NCBI GenBank assembly: GCA_030248295.1
Contig: JASANH010001278.1
Coordinates: forward strand, 489,501 to 553,500
Length of the DNA: 64,000 nucleotides
From: Mesodorylaimus sp. YZB2_4
Lineage: Eukaryota; Nematoda; Enoplea; Dorylaimida; Dorylaimidae
Direction of reading: 5' to 3'
Shown: piece by piece, positions 39,791 to 64,000 of the stretch
How positions within the stretch are numbered: the first letter of the stretch is position 1
Layout of the letters: each line of letters opens with the position of its first letter
Position numbers and translations under genes: made by a program
Notes under the pieces: generated by a model
The model's input: the letters and a program-made list of their open reading frames with translations, nothing else
Told to the model about the DNA's origin: nothing
Databases searched by the model: none

Positions 39791-40779
39791 ATAAAAAGCA
39801 TGCACAAATCCCCTAAAAATGTGCTGACTTTCCTGTAAAGGTGACCGTGTGAAAATATTTCGATGTAACATTAGACGTCCCATTATAGGCACCAAAAGTT
39901 TCGTCTTTTGTTATTCCCTAGTAATCCTTATCGTTAGTAAATCCTTATAAAGAAGCATTCCCTCATATTTGTGCCCACAATAGTGCTCAAATGATTGAAA
40001 AAATATTTACAGCAGTGGGCGGCTAGGAGTCACCAAATTTTGGAGTCGGAGGCGGGGTAAATCATTTAAACAAAGAAATACCTAAATGATATTAACCCAC
40101 GCTAGAGTGTGCAGCACAAAAAATACTGCTTACAAAGTCATACTGTGCTGGGAACTAGCCCCTGTCAGAACCTCCACTACTGATGGAGGGATGTTAGGGT
40201 GCCTATGACTATTGAATACAGTAAACTGTTTTGCAATGATAATGTATAACGTTAAATGGTGGTCGAGGGGATTACTATTTGTGCAAATTTTGTGTGGTTT
40301 GCGCACAGGCCAAAATACCAGGTCTATACAAGAACTTATTTGTCATATTCAGGAATCAAATGTGATTGTAGATACTCCTCAGATATGTTAAAAATCATCA
40401 AGTCCTTCGCACGAGTCAGAGTATGGCTAGTCCCAACACATTCATTAGAGTTGCTAAGAATGTTTTAATAGGAGCCCTCAGATATTTTAGGAACCCCTTT
40501 TCCCGAAGGCTGTGGGCTTCTCAGCTGACCTTATCGCCATCAACTAGGGTCCATCCGGGATGGCAAGAGCGCGTGTTGATCTCTACTCCGCGATGTCAGT
40601 GGCTACCCCATGGGGTAAATTCCCAGCCCGTGCCCCATGAGGGGTCTGGATTCGAAAGTCCCTCGCCCCATAAGACCTCTCCTCGTTCATGGACACCGAA
40701 TGGATAAAGAGAGAGTCACCCACCAACAGGCGTGCAAGGCACAGAGGGAACTTGACCAAGTTCTCAGATGGCTAGAGTT

Positions 40780-40870
40780 GAATACAGGCTGACTGTCTCC
40801 AGCTCATCGTGAGCTAAGCAAACTGTGACACACGCCTTTCACCGCTACACCACCCAGGCGGCTCCTTACA
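40780..40870 (-). mobile_element. possible tRNA-derived SINE head
   Basis: On the minus strand GCCGCCTGGGTGGTGTAGCG contains a box-A-like TGGTGTAGCGGT, followed by a degenerate box B (about 40790). The start resembles the reverse complement of the 29580 repeat block (CACCCAGGCGGC). No cloverleaf can be folded with confidence. Confidence 0.35.
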
Positions 40871-41009
40871 TGTATCTACTGGTTGAAGCTCCTACGTGCA
40901 GGGAAGCAGGTATAACGGAGCTGATTGTGTTCTTTAAAAAGATCCAAGATTCCTATACGTTTTGAAGTATCAGCGGGAGATTCATCACATGCATAACCAG
41001 TTCCGATGA

Positions 41010-41105
41010 CTGAGGGTCACCCAGAAACCGCGAAAATTTGTATCCGCGAAATTTTGCAAAAGTCTAGAACCGCGAAAATTGGGTACCGCGAAATTAAAAT
41101 GATTT
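41010..41105. repeat. CCGCGAAA-type interspersed motif cluster
   Basis: Four spaced copies of ACCGCGAAA(A/T)T-like words; a related cluster (TTCGCGGT, ATCCGCGATA, ATCCGCGATT) occurs at about 46025-46095 in an ABCC intron. Confidence 0.5.
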
Positions 41106-41463
41106 ACAGTATTCTCTAGGCCGAGGAAAAGATTTGCTCTGAAGAGACTAACGCTGCAGGAAATGCCAAATATTTAGCGCCTTGCCAAATGCCTTTGCTA
41201 GTAACCGCAAAGTTAGCCACGGCTCTCCCTTTTCGCGCTAAAAAACCAGCAGGAAGTTTTCTGATTTCGAAATGTGTTGCAAATACCCGTTGCTAAAATT
41301 AGTGGCCATGTAGCTCTCAAACTGCTCCTTGACATCAGTGATGGATTGCGCAACACCAGCTGCTTGGTGTGCCGATACAATTTCTCTTTGGTGCACTGAA
41401 CAGAAATTGCAGTTCTACCTCTTCCGGTTGGGTTGTGTTTGTGGAATCGAACCGATCCGCCCG

Positions 41464-41618
41464 TCATGTCATATCATGTCATACTTTATCCATAGCCAAG
41501 CGCCATGAGGCGCACTCGAGGGTTGGGGAACACATGATTGGAAATCTTTTTGAACTGAGGCGGGTGCCGAACCCTCCCCTGTGAAATTGCGCACCCAGCG
41601 TGAGAGGCAGACGCCGTG
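41464..41618 (-). mobile_element. SINE-like insertion present only in duplicate A
   Basis: Absent at the matching point of duplicate B (58410-58412), where flanks join directly. Flanked by CCGT on each side, which could be a target duplication. Contains the GCGTGAGAGGCAG word shared with the 32090-32182 SINE-like copy and a box-B-like GGGTTCGGCACCC on the minus strand. Confidence 0.55.
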
Positions 41619-42066
41619 AGCATGCTGGCAATTTTTATTGCCCATGTTTTATTTGACTGGAGCCGACAGTACAGTAGTCTGACAGCAAATGGAGAGCATC
41701 AGCAAATTATACTGCTGACTTTTCCACATTTGGGAAGTAGTTTCCATATCCTTCTAATAGTAAGTGTCTCGTGTTGAACTACCCTCTAATGCGACTGACT
41801 TCATGACTGACGATAAGACAAAAACGCACATGGTTTTTTGAATTCTTCTTTCGCTTTCTGGTCGAGGAGAACGCCATGTCACACATTAGGACTGAATTTT
41901 AAAACGCGCTGCAACCGGAACGGCCTACAATTCTCGCATTGCGAGTTGACGACATTGAGACAACGTGTCGCAGTCGGTTAGAAAAGGGACTAGAAAGATA
42001 TTTTTTGACTACCTTGAGGTCTGTCTAGGATCTATGCACCAAATTCAGCTGCCTAATTTATTTGCG

Positions 42067-54494
<12,428 letters not shown>

Positions 54495-56640
54495 TCAAGA
54501 AATAATGACCATTCGATTCTTCTGGTCCAGGGTGGTCTGACATCACATTTGAAGTATGCAAACTCTGTTTTTAGTTTTTTGAGAGATGAATTCTTATGTT
54601 TACTCGTTTCATGGCTCTGTTCAAATCTGAAATGGAAATTAGTTGTAGTTGGTGTTGCATCAAGTATTTTTCACACATGGGAAAATATGGCACAGCTACT
54701 TCATGATGAATTTTTATCTTCCTAATTTTTATGGTGGTTTTAAAAAATTTTTAATTGCGGCACGAATTGTTTACATATGAATGACGCACTTTTTTTATTT
54801 TGCATGTGTTTTGCGTTGAGCTTGTAGTTTTGCGCTGAAATCGAATGTCCTAGACTTCTAACTAACAATAAGAACCAGTGGTGGAACCTAAGACAATACA
54901 ACTAGCCTCATTCATGTCGCCAGCCGCGCCAGGCTCTACTCATTAGACCCTGAGTAATCATGAGAACAACAATCACATGCAAGTGAATGTTTGGGAAACA
55001 GCGGATCTTGCGTGTCTTTCTACTTGATGCTTCCCTGACAATATAATCAAGCAAGAGGAGCAAGTCTGGCACAGCCGCTCGCTATCTATTTGCGAATCTT
55101 ACAATACAGTGTCGACACCCCAAAAATTTTGGGGCCATGAGGATGTTTACCCACTGTAGATGTAGCTTGGTGGTCTTGGCTGACCAGACGTATAAATCTC
55201 GCAGGTAAATTCCGCAAAGCAGAATAACTTAGGCACCCGAGAGAGAGCTCGTTTAACGACTTCTAGATGCCCGATGGGCCCGATCAAGAGGTCATAGTAT
55301 CACGCAGTTTCAGCTTCGAGCCCGAGAGTTTGCAGGACGCTGTACGAAACGAGTACTACAATCAATACCTATTTAAAAACCGGGTTATCCACTGCAGGAG
55401 GTAATATACTGTAGATCAGGAAAAGAAGACCATCTTGTCCCACCAAGCCCCCTTCTGACACGCGTCAAAGACAATGTGGGTTCTCTATGCATCCAAAAGC
55501 GATGTCAGCAAAAGCTAGCGTGGACACATCGACAAAAGTTTGTTCACGCTTAAACACGCAACAAAGATTTAAGATGTATGGGAATGCATCGAAAGTCGTG
55601 ACAAAGTGTTTTTTGATCGCAATTATCGGGACTAATCAGGAAGGTCAGAGTGTCGTCGTAGCACATTTAAAGTGGAAAGATGCTGTATACTGTATCTCAA
55701 AGTCATCCTGAGGTATTCAAAGCGGTTCAACAAGATGAAAGCAAGTTATCCATTTTTAGCAAAGGGATCACTGACTGAAAGGGATCATTCATAAAAACCC
55801 TGTGAGCGTCTACCCAAAATCGACCGTGATGGGGGCTCCGAATTTCCGTGAGGGTCCAAATTTCCAAGAATGTATTTTGTACAGACCAGGAGTTTCAATA
55901 CCACTTACCACCCGCAAACCAAACCTCGGTCTGGGCAGGACATACAGTAACGATAGGCTGAACTGTCCTCGTCCTCGTTGATGTTGACCTAGAACTCCTT
56001 GGTCAGTTGATCGATCTCGTCCATGATTCTCATTGTTTCTCGATTCTTCAAATCTTCTTGTGACGAAGTTGGTTGGGTTGTGACCTGAGACCTAACCACA
56101 CCATACTCAATGATGCTTACCCAAAGTGCGCCGGTAAGGCGAAAATCGTTACACACGCCGTGCGCCGGCGATTTAAGCCATTGGCTTGTTCACGGAAAGA
56201 AAGAAGGCAAAAAAAGAAACCAAATATGAGCGACCTTTATTCGAGTGAGACGTAGAATGAAAACTGACCAATACATGGACAGACACCCCTATTTCTGCCT
56301 ATCCTCCTAGTAGTCTGTCCTCCTGCTAGGAAGGAGCTTGTCAAGCGCCCTGTAGGAAACTAAGGGTTGGCTGTGGGTCCTTTCTACCTGGTCATTTTTT
56401 GGCCGTTAGGCTGAGGCGTACGGGAGCCAGACGACTCCATCAGACTTGGAAGTATGCTATGGTCTGTGTTCTGATACTGACCGCTCGTTTGGCTGTCGCA
56501 CTTTTCTGCGATTTTTTCTTAGCGACTGTGACGTCACCCGTTCCGTTGTTCTCTTCCGCTGTGGAGGATCAATTGGACGTCATAGTGATTTCCGTTTTTT
56601 GCTTTAGAAGCCCTTCGTTTTTCTGAGTTTTCGATCGGTC
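54495..56640. other. intergenic region between the ABCC copies, no supported gene
   Basis: Scattered short frames only (for example 55487-55711, Lys/Ser-rich, no family). Contains tandem TACTGTA-type words. No splice-supported exon is seen. Confidence 0.4.
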
Positions 56641-56763
56641 ATTTTCTGGATTTAGTCGACGATGTCGAGTATTCTTCGTTCCCTGAGACCAGTTCGTAAC
56701 GAAATCGAAAAGTCAATGGCTGAGAAGCCGGCCTTGAGAAGCCGGTGGACAGCTCCTTGAAGT

Positions 56764-58010
56764 ATGGCCGTTCAGCCCAGTGGACCCGTTCGAGTTTTGC
56801 AAGATGGGAGACCGATGCACGTGAGCTTTACAGTACGAGGCACATCTTCAATTGGATACATGGATCCCAAAACATACATTATTAATGCAAATTCTGCCCC
56901 CATTGATTGTGATTTAGCCCATGAAGTCTACATCAGTGATCCCAACGAAGGCTTATTGGTTAACACACCGCACACAACGTGATCGTCAAGCCGTTTGCAG
57001 GACAATTTATCAAGCATGCACTGCACTCTTCCAGGATCGCAGAATACGGTGACTTTACAGCAGTTATTCACAAGCCGACACAGTTGTATCCCCAGAGAGA
57101 GCTACGAGCACATAGCAGCTTTTAAATGACCTGCTCGCCACAGTGGATGGGCAAGCCGAAATCTTGCGACAGTTAGCGCAAGTAGCGCATGATATCCCTA
57201 AATCAAAGGACGCACAAGCCATTCTCGAAGCAGTAAGCAGCCTGACACCGTGGGGACTCATCAGCCATTGGGCCAGCAAGATTTTGTGGATTTGGGTCTA
57301 CAGGCGCTATACCCGAGTGACCTTGGAATTCATTGGGTCGTGCGCTGTCAAGTACATGCGTCGGCGCTTCCGCGCCAAAAGAGCCACCGAACCCCCAGTC
57401 GAAGGGCGTCCACGCCTCATCACATTGGCGGACATTGTGAGAGCAACCACAGTCGATAATCCATGAGGAAATCGTTGGCGTGGGAGTGTCGCGTCATCGC
57501 GAACTGTTAGCTTGGTGTCTAGATTAGTGATGAATGTTTACGATCTGTCTGAATTACTAGCATTAGTAGCCCGACTCGTCTAAACTATCCACAGTTGGGT
57601 AGTTACGTTTGCTTCGTTTAACTTAATGGAAAGGATGTGTGTATAGTTCGCAGTATTATCTGTTTTCTTCGGGAATATACACGCGGCACCATGGGCGATC
57701 CAAGGCTGGCAGCAACACTTGGATCGCCACGCAATGTCGACCTAACCACTTCTAATAAAACCCGCTATTTTCAAAATCTGCGTAGTGCACGCATATGTGC
57801 ATATCTTGTTTAGTAAACAGTCTAACCGTGCCACGAAGCAGACAATTATTTCTGCTATGCGATAAGTGGTTCATATCAGAGGCCGGCGATTTAAGTGTGC
57901 TGCCAGCTCTGGTTCGCACAATGGGCGACGGGCGTGTATATTCCCAAAGAAAATAGATAATGAACGAGTTTGTGAACGGTCGAGTATCTTATGTGGGAAG
58001 AGTCATCACA
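56764..58010 (+). mobile_element. 3' part of a second BEL/Pao-type retroelement, broken, with LTR
   Basis: 56764-57466 encodes, with a frameshift near 56975 and a stop near 57123, the same C-terminal product as the antisense relic in ABCC-A. It has a region ending in DLAHEVYISDP, a probable coiled coil (ILRQLAQVAHDI), a Trp-rich hydrophobic segment (LISHWASKILWIWVY) and a basic tail. By position just before the LTR this is compatible with an envelope-like product of an enveloped BEL lineage, but I cannot confirm it. The following 57487-58010 begins TGTCGCG and ends ATCACA and matches the 51204-51420 LTR at both ends, so it is the 3' LTR. It is not functional. Confidence 0.6.
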
Positions 58011-58120
58011 CCTTTCGCATCAGCGAAGTCTCACCGCACAACAGCCAGCTATGCGAGCAAGTGCGAGCGAGTCATCTGCAAAATTTTCTCAAAAAACTGA
58101 TGTGGCAGGAAATGTCAATA

Positions 58121-60059
58121 CTTATGGTTAGTGTCTTGCCTAATCCCTTTCCTAGTAACTGCAAACTCGGCCATGGCTCTCCCTTTTGCCAGCAAAAAAA
58201 AAGCAATTTTCCTGATTTCGAAACGGGTTTCAGATACCCGTTTATGAAATAGTGGCTATATAGCTCTCAAACTCCTCCTTGACATCAGTGATGGATTGCG
58301 CAACACCAGCTGCTTGGTGTGCTAAAACAATTTCTCTTTCGTGCACTAAACATAAATTTCGGCTTCACCTCTTTCGGTTTGGTTCTGTTTGTGGAATCGC
58401 ACCGATCCACCCGTTAGCATGCTGGCAAGTTTTGATGCCTATGTTTGACTGGAGCCGACAATAGATATGTGCGAAAAAGTTTTGTGGTCTTACAAATCGA
58501 TGAGAGCTGTCAGTAAATCGTACTGCTGACTTTTCCACATTTGAGAAATAGCTTCCATATTCTTCTGATCGTAAGTGTCTCGTGTTGAACTACCCTCCAA
58601 TGCGACTGAATTCATGACTGACGATAAGACAAACACGCACGCGGTGTTTTCAATTCTTCTTTTACTTTCTTGTCGAGGAGAACGCAATGTCGCACATTAA
58701 GACTGAATGTAAACCGCGCTGCAACGGAAACGGCCTACAATTCTCGCATTTGCGAGTTGACGACATTGAGACAACGTGTCGCAGTCGGTTAGGAAAGGGG
58801 CTGGAAGGAATTTTTTGACTACCTCGAGGTCTGTGTAGGATCTATGCACCGAATTTAGCTGCCTAATTTATTTGCGATGGAGAATAGCAGCTGTACCATA
58901 TTTATGGAAGTCGCTCAAGTAAATACCTCAAAGTAGAAGAGAATTGCGAATAAGATTTATGTGAATCTTTCAGAATGCATATGAAATTTGGAATTCAGGG
59001 AAGCCCTCCATTATCCTTTTAGCCAATTTCGAGAAGACAGTTCTGGCTTGGATTCCTTGTGGTCTTTTGTTTCTCTGGTTTCTCCCGTTATTTCCTTGGA
59101 ATCGCAAGGGAGAGTGGATTGAAACAAAATGCCGCGTCTGCTATTTCAGACTGGTGACTTTTTCTAAAGTTCTCTATATCTTACACTCAATCATTCTTCG
59201 TTTCAGGCATCTGTCAGCCTGGCGTTCATTGTGGGAATTACTCGTGCAAGCGGGATCCCCATGGAAGATGTCATATTTTGCGGATTCGCCAGCTTTTTCC
59301 GAGTCTTTTCATTAATTTTATGCACTTTGTGCTTCGTAAGCTGATTTCCTGATAGCTTGCTCAATTCATCCAATATTTGGTTCTAGTCCATCCTAATCAT
59401 TGCTACTCTCCGAGAATGTCGTTCATTGAAACCATCAGCATCGTTTCAGTTCCTCTCCATTGCAGGATTCATCATTTTCGGATTTCCCGAATTAGTGACC
59501 ATTTCTTATGCAATTTCGCAGGTCTTTTTTCCTGTTTCGAGCTTCGAAAAAAGCGAACTGTTCGTTTCAGGGTTCTGCATTCACAAGGAAATTCGATGCC
59601 GCAACTTTTTTTATACAATACACAATATTATGCGTAGCTTTGGTATTTTTTTCTAAAAGCCATGATCACAGCACGAATCGGGTTAGTAGGTCTTTTTTTG
59701 GGGTTGGAAAAGTGCAACATGGCGCTTGTTCTCTGCAGGACGAGAATATTTGGCCTGAATATTGCTTATCTTTTCCGAATCGACTTTTCTTCTTATACAT
59801 GTGGAAGTAGGGGAGCTTGAATCCGTCTTTTCGATAAAATATAAGAATTATTTTTTTGAAGGGTCATTAAAAAGGGTTACAAAAAGGCGTTGTCGATGGC
59901 CGATTTATGGGTCTTGGATGATACAGAAAAGGCCTCGGTTGTCTCCCAGATTTTATGGCAGCGTTATATCATTTTGAAGAAACAGTGGAGGTAACGAAAT
60001 AAGTAATCGGGATCCTGTAATGGTCGACCAGCGCCTTGCCAACTGGAAGTTTTGACCCC
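58121..60059 (+). repeat. segmental duplication, distal copy (5' flank and exons 1-7 of ABCC copy B)
   Basis: High-identity counterpart of 41163-43240, including introns; lacks the 41464-41618 insertion. At about 60060 homology stops at the edge of a ~3-kb insertion or replacement. Confidence 0.93.
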
Positions 60060-63000
60060 AGGTCTATGCTACCCCATAAGAGTATGGACGTAATGCAAAA
60101 GGCAAAGATACTCCACTATTCTGCATGGAAAGATTTTGTGGCAGCGAGCGATATGCTGCTTTGAAAATTATTTGAGGTACCTGAACAACAGTATTCAGGG
60201 TCGACCATACCACCGTACCGTACCATAACGCCGTATCAGGTGTGGTACAGTATAGTGCGATACGCATTTTTGTGAAAGTTGGACTTTCGCTAGCTAGCGC
60301 AGGCGTGCACGGAAGGGGTTGCTTGGGTGATCGAGTACCCCACGACCCTGAAAAGTAAGGTTCACCTCTCTAAACTTTGTGCATTCCTGGCCATGCGTTT
60401 GGTTGCATGTCCACTTAATACATTTTTGTGTTTTTGCAGCGCAAGATTAAAATTTTTTAATCTTGCGCGGCAGATAACCCTAGAGGCGATCACAGCGGTT
60501 GACATTGCGGCCAATCCATCGCTTGCGGTTAGTGTTCGCGCCTGTTTTCTGATTGAAAAATTGTTTCCTGTCTCAAATTGTTTCCTTCCAAAAATGTGGT
60601 AAGATACGAAATTGTTTTCAGAAGTGGCGAAAGTAAGTTGATTAGGAAAATGTTAGGCAGTATTACTTTGAATTCTTGGTTTTTCAGCAGGAGATGTTTC
60701 ACGGTTCTGTCAAAGGATGTGGTGGTGAATAGTAAGCGCGCGGTGGGATTCATGCAGTCCCAAAAGGGCTGACGAAGAGGGAAGGCGCCGCCGTCAAGTC
60801 TGTGGAATAATGTGAGAATATGTTGCCGTCACTTTGTCGATGGCCGACTGACCAAAGATAATCCGTATCCAGTCCTACACATGGGGCAAAGTGATGTACA
60901 ATTGACATCAGGCACAGCGAGATTCGTGATGCACCCCAAGTGGACGAAGTAGGAGAAGTGATCCATGAAAATAGAAATAGTGAAGAAGTTATAAATGACG
61001 AAAACGTTGTCGCTAGTGCCCTTCTGGGTTTGACTGTCGGGCCAGCACAACGATTGGAAGCCACAATCTATTGTCCATGTCCTGGCTTAGACGAAGATGG
61101 GGAAGAAGAAGCAGAAGGTAAGGCTGGGTGAACTGTTGGCCGTGAATTATGGAGGATGAGGGTTGTAGGAATTACTGCATGCACCGCTGGAGAAGTAAAT
61201 GGCTATTTAAAAAGCATAGACAGTCTTGTCCAGTTTCATAGGCTTATGCCCTCTCGTCAGTACATCGATACTGCATAGGCACTATGGTACTAGCAAAGGA
61301 ATGGAAGTCTTTCCAAAACCCATGACTTGTGTATCTTTTCAGTTTCCGCCCGCTAATAACTATAGCTAATAAAGACAGTCTCGCACCAAAAACAGCAGTA
61401 CCGTCCAAGATAAAATAAACGAACCATCCCTTGTTACCACTCAAACGGGTCAAGAAAGACGAATTTTCATTGGCTTTGGAACTGGATACAGCAGCAGTCC
61501 AAGACCAGTGCATAGTGCCAGGGGGAAAGATGATGCACTTTGCAAGATAATGCGCAGTTGCGTGAGAAACGACTTGCGTAGTGACGAAGGTACAATTATG
61601 CGATTCTGCTAAAGCAAGACGTTGTCCTCGAAAGATATTTTCGTGCGTCTATCGAAGTATGGCATGACTTCGTTTTGCAAAGTCTTCTTTTCTGGCCATT
61701 CGCGTTCCAGAAATGCGATCACTCTACCCAATGCGGGATCGCTGAGTGTACGTTTGCGTAGCATTGTACGAGTAACGGGTAATGCCTCAAATTGCCGTCC
61801 TTGTCCATGCGGAAACCCAGATACCTGACTTCCTATTGCATTAAGCGTAGCTTCGAAGTCTGTGTTCGCAAACCGACTTGGCGCAATTTGCTGAAAATAA
61901 GACGAAGCCGGTGAAGGTGCTCTTTTCTGGTCCGTCCTCCTGTCGCGATGTCATCCATCAGACAGGAAACTCCGTCGATGCCTCTCTGAGAAGTTTGTCC
62001 ATGAAGTGCTGAAAAATAACTGGCGCTGAACTAATCCCGAAGGGCATGCGTTTGTAACGGTAGTATCCGCGATGCGTTGCAATCACCGAATACTTCTGTG
62101 ACTTTTCATCCAATTCCAACTGCAGGAATGCGTCCTTTAGGTCGATCACGGAAAATTCTGTGAACCCTTGGAAATTGGAGACCACCTCCTCGAACTGTGG
62201 CAGGGGATGAGGATTCACAGTCATGTACGGATTGATTGAAACTTTGTAATCGCCACAAAGACGTACTTGGCCATTTGGCTTTGGAACGTAAACGACAGGG
62301 GATGCCCATTCAACTGCTGTGACCGCGGGATCCACTGGCTCGATGATCCAAAAATTTTGATCGGATTCGGATATTTCACATGATCTGATCCAATCTGAAA
62401 ATTTTCTGATCCAATCCAACAAACCCCCATCAGCCAAAGTGATAGGTGGATCGGTTATCTGAGCTGATGTGGATTGGGATCCGCCTAGGAAAATGTGTAT
62501 CTGAGAGAAAATGCAGATGAATCTATCACACATTGCACGTGCACGGCAAGTAGGCCAGTACAGCCGTACCAGATTTTACAACGATTTGTGCGATAACTTG
62601 GTGTTGGGGTGAATATTTTCAGGGTTCCCAGCGTCCTCGAAATCCTCAAAATCCTCAAAAAGTCCTAAAAAAGTCAGAAAATTTTTTTCTCGACTTTTTT
62701 AATCTGCCGAGATGAAATTTTTGGTTGGTACAGGTACGTTGTGGTACGGTTGGTACCAGGCCTCAGGTACGGGTGCGGTCAAAAAGTCGGTATGGTCGAC
62801 CCTGGGTTAAGACAGGCTGACCCCACGGTGTCAGGCGTAGTAAGTACGCCATGAGTGTATTGCGACGCAGATCAAATTATTACTCAACCCTTCTTTATGG
62901 AATTCCTAATTATATAAAAAACCGTTATACTTGGGCGATATGCCGTATTCGCTTACTCTTTGTCTAAGAGGGTGTCACAATTTTTTATTTGGCACGGGAG

Positions 63001-64000
63001 AATTCATGTGAGCCCACCCCGAAAAACCCCTGTCTCAAATGTAAGGAACGTTTTTCCTACAGACGGAGTCCCGAAGCGCTTCTGGAGCTAAGCCTTTTGC
63101 GAACGTATTGGCGATCTATTCTGGCGGTGGCACTTTTAATTATTTTTCGAGAAGTGCTTCTCCTTCTGCTTATTTCTACTGTGAAGTAAGTAGTTTATGC
63201 ATGCTATGGTTCAAAGAGTGCAGTGCCGAACCTGCTGAAAAATGTTCATTTTGGCAGTTAATAATAATTTGCTGATTATAATAGCTTGGGTAAAATGGTT
63301 AATTTTTGAAGGTGGTTAATCATGTTTGCAATGACAAAAGATGAGCCTCGATGGCATGCTTGGATATACGTGATCATGTTGTTCAGTTTTCAACTGCTTC
63401 GTAGTTTGTCCACCCAGCATATCGAGTGTCTACTAATTAAGATTTCCATTCGAATGCGTTCAGCATTAGCTTGTTGCGTCGCAAAAAAAGTGAGATAAGT
63501 TTTTGACTCTTGACGATATGTAGTTATTTGTTCGTCTCACGACAATTGCAGGCCATGTCACAATCGCTGGAAACTCGTCGCATTTTTAACCCAGGAGAAA
63601 TAACCACGTTTGTCACAGTTGATGCGGGACGATTTTTATGGGCATCAATGTGGATTCGACCGATTTTGTCAGCGCCACTTCAGGTAGCTTCTTGAGAAAA
63701 TGCATTGAGAAATGCTGCTATTTATCGTACCCACGGGCATGTTGGAAGTGCTTGAAGTACCAGGTTCGACATCAGGTATCCGACCCTTACCCGAGCCCGA
63801 AAACCCGACCCGTAAAGTTGGGTTTGATATCTCTTGGGCCTGTTTCTCCCCAAAAAACCCAACTCCACAGATAGGCGAAAATTTCTTGATACAAATTGGC
63901 TTCTCAAACTGTTTATAGCCCAATTTTTGTGCATAATTTGGATGGCATTAGCATAAAAATACAGAAGGTATATCTTCAGCCAGAAAAATGAAAATCTTCA
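58877..64000 (+). CDS. ABCC: ABCC/MRP-type transporter, copy B, 5' part, truncated by window end
   Basis: Tandem duplicate of the upstream transporter. Exons 58877-58918, 58974-59153, 59207-59335, 59387-59521, 59571-59681, 59739-59806, 59862-59990, 63063-63185, 63312-63489 and 63552-63683 have the same lengths and phases as exons 1-10 of copy A. No stop or shift is seen. They cover TMD0, the linker and the start of TMD1 (GYKKALSMADLW; SPEALLELSLLRTYW; GEITTFVTVDAGRF). Differences from copy A are few and partly conservative, and the introns are almost as similar as the exons, implying a recent duplication. Intron 7 is 3072 bp against 404 bp in copy A, because of inserted repeats including a Ty3/gypsy relic. 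Intron 10 has an ACCCGA-rich insertion. Exons 11 onward lie beyond the window, so function cannot be judged. Confidence 0.92.
60060..63050. repeat. ~3-kb insertion block in ABCC-B intron 7
   Basis: Absent from copy A. It contains GTACCGTACC-type words (60190-60260 and again 62730-62800 in the same broad style), the gypsy-type relic at 61620-62530 and GATCCG-rich repeats. GTACGG/GGTACC motifs near both ends suggest that one composite element or a nested insertion makes up the block. Confidence 0.6.
61620..62540 (-). mobile_element. Ty3/gypsy-type reverse transcriptase relic
   Basis: The minus strand shows RT fingers and palm: WASPVVYVPKPNGQVRLCGDY, then VIDLKDAFLQLELDE and YKRMPFGISSAPVIFQHFMD. 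The catalytic box region (MDDI) lies in a different frame after a frameshift near 61985, and a VRYLGFRMDKDG-like segment follows a stop near 61835. These motifs and their order are those of Ty3/gypsy pol. The upstream part is fused to GATCCG-rich repeat (62340-62480). A dead fragment; no LTRs identified. Confidence 0.8.

Noticed and set aside
60750..61513. Glu-rich and hydrophobic short frames around 61 kb
   Set aside because: No splice support or homology pattern; probably parts of the inserted repeat block.

Overview
This is a eukaryotic, invertebrate-type genomic window. It holds intron-rich protein genes with consensus GT-AG introns. Many introns are only about 50-60 bp, and many acceptors read TTTTCAG. 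The long introns and intergenic stretches are full of decayed mobile DNA. Several ATG codons sit 4-18 nt after a splice-acceptor-like YAG, as in animals that use spliced-leader trans-splicing. Together with the TTTTCAG acceptors and a BEL/Pao relic this is most compatible with a nematode or similar invertebrate, but the sequence alone does not fix the species.

Layout. 1-1.6 kb: a possible exon of an unknown gene on the minus strand. 1.68-7.57 kb (+): a complete 11-exon phosphoglucomutase-1 gene. 7.6-9.3 kb: repeats, including a block dense in CATGTGG/CACGTGG words. 9.39-13.76 kb (-): a three-exon gene for a ~780-residue polytopic membrane protein that looks like four tandem four-helix modules. 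16.29-17.16 kb (-): a related reading frame broken by three in-frame stops. 17.79-17.99 kb (-): a small secreted, dibasic-site, peptide-hormone-like precursor, whose 3' part lies in a 480-bp arm repeated in inverted orientation at 18.87-19.35 kb. 20.59-23.93 kb (-): complete microsomal epoxide hydrolase, 455 aa. 24.29-34.52 kb (-): complete prostaglandin E synthase 2, 407 aa, with two introns above 3 kb loaded with repeats. 34.6-42 kb: foldback elements, a frameshifted intronless pseudogene and dispersed repeats. 42.07-54.49 kb (+): a complete 29-exon ABCC/MRP transporter, 1504 aa. 54.5-58.8 kb: BEL-type retroelement remains. 58.88 kb to the window end (+): a tandem second copy of the ABCC gene (first 10 exons in the window, all open), with a ~3 kb repeat-filled intron that includes a Ty3/gypsy-type reverse transcriptase relic.

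Functional picture. PGM1 is sugar-phosphate housekeeping. The adjacent same-strand pair PTGES2 and EPHX1, 358 bp apart, both fall in lipid-mediator/epoxide metabolism. The ABCC pair exports organic-anion conjugates in other animals. The co-location of a detoxification hydrolase, a prostanoid enzyme and duplicated MRP pumps is suggestive but may be chance. The least familiar items are the four-module membrane protein and its stop-containing relative, the dibasic peptide precursor with an in-frame TGA, and a group of foldback elements sharing a CATGGCTA terminus.
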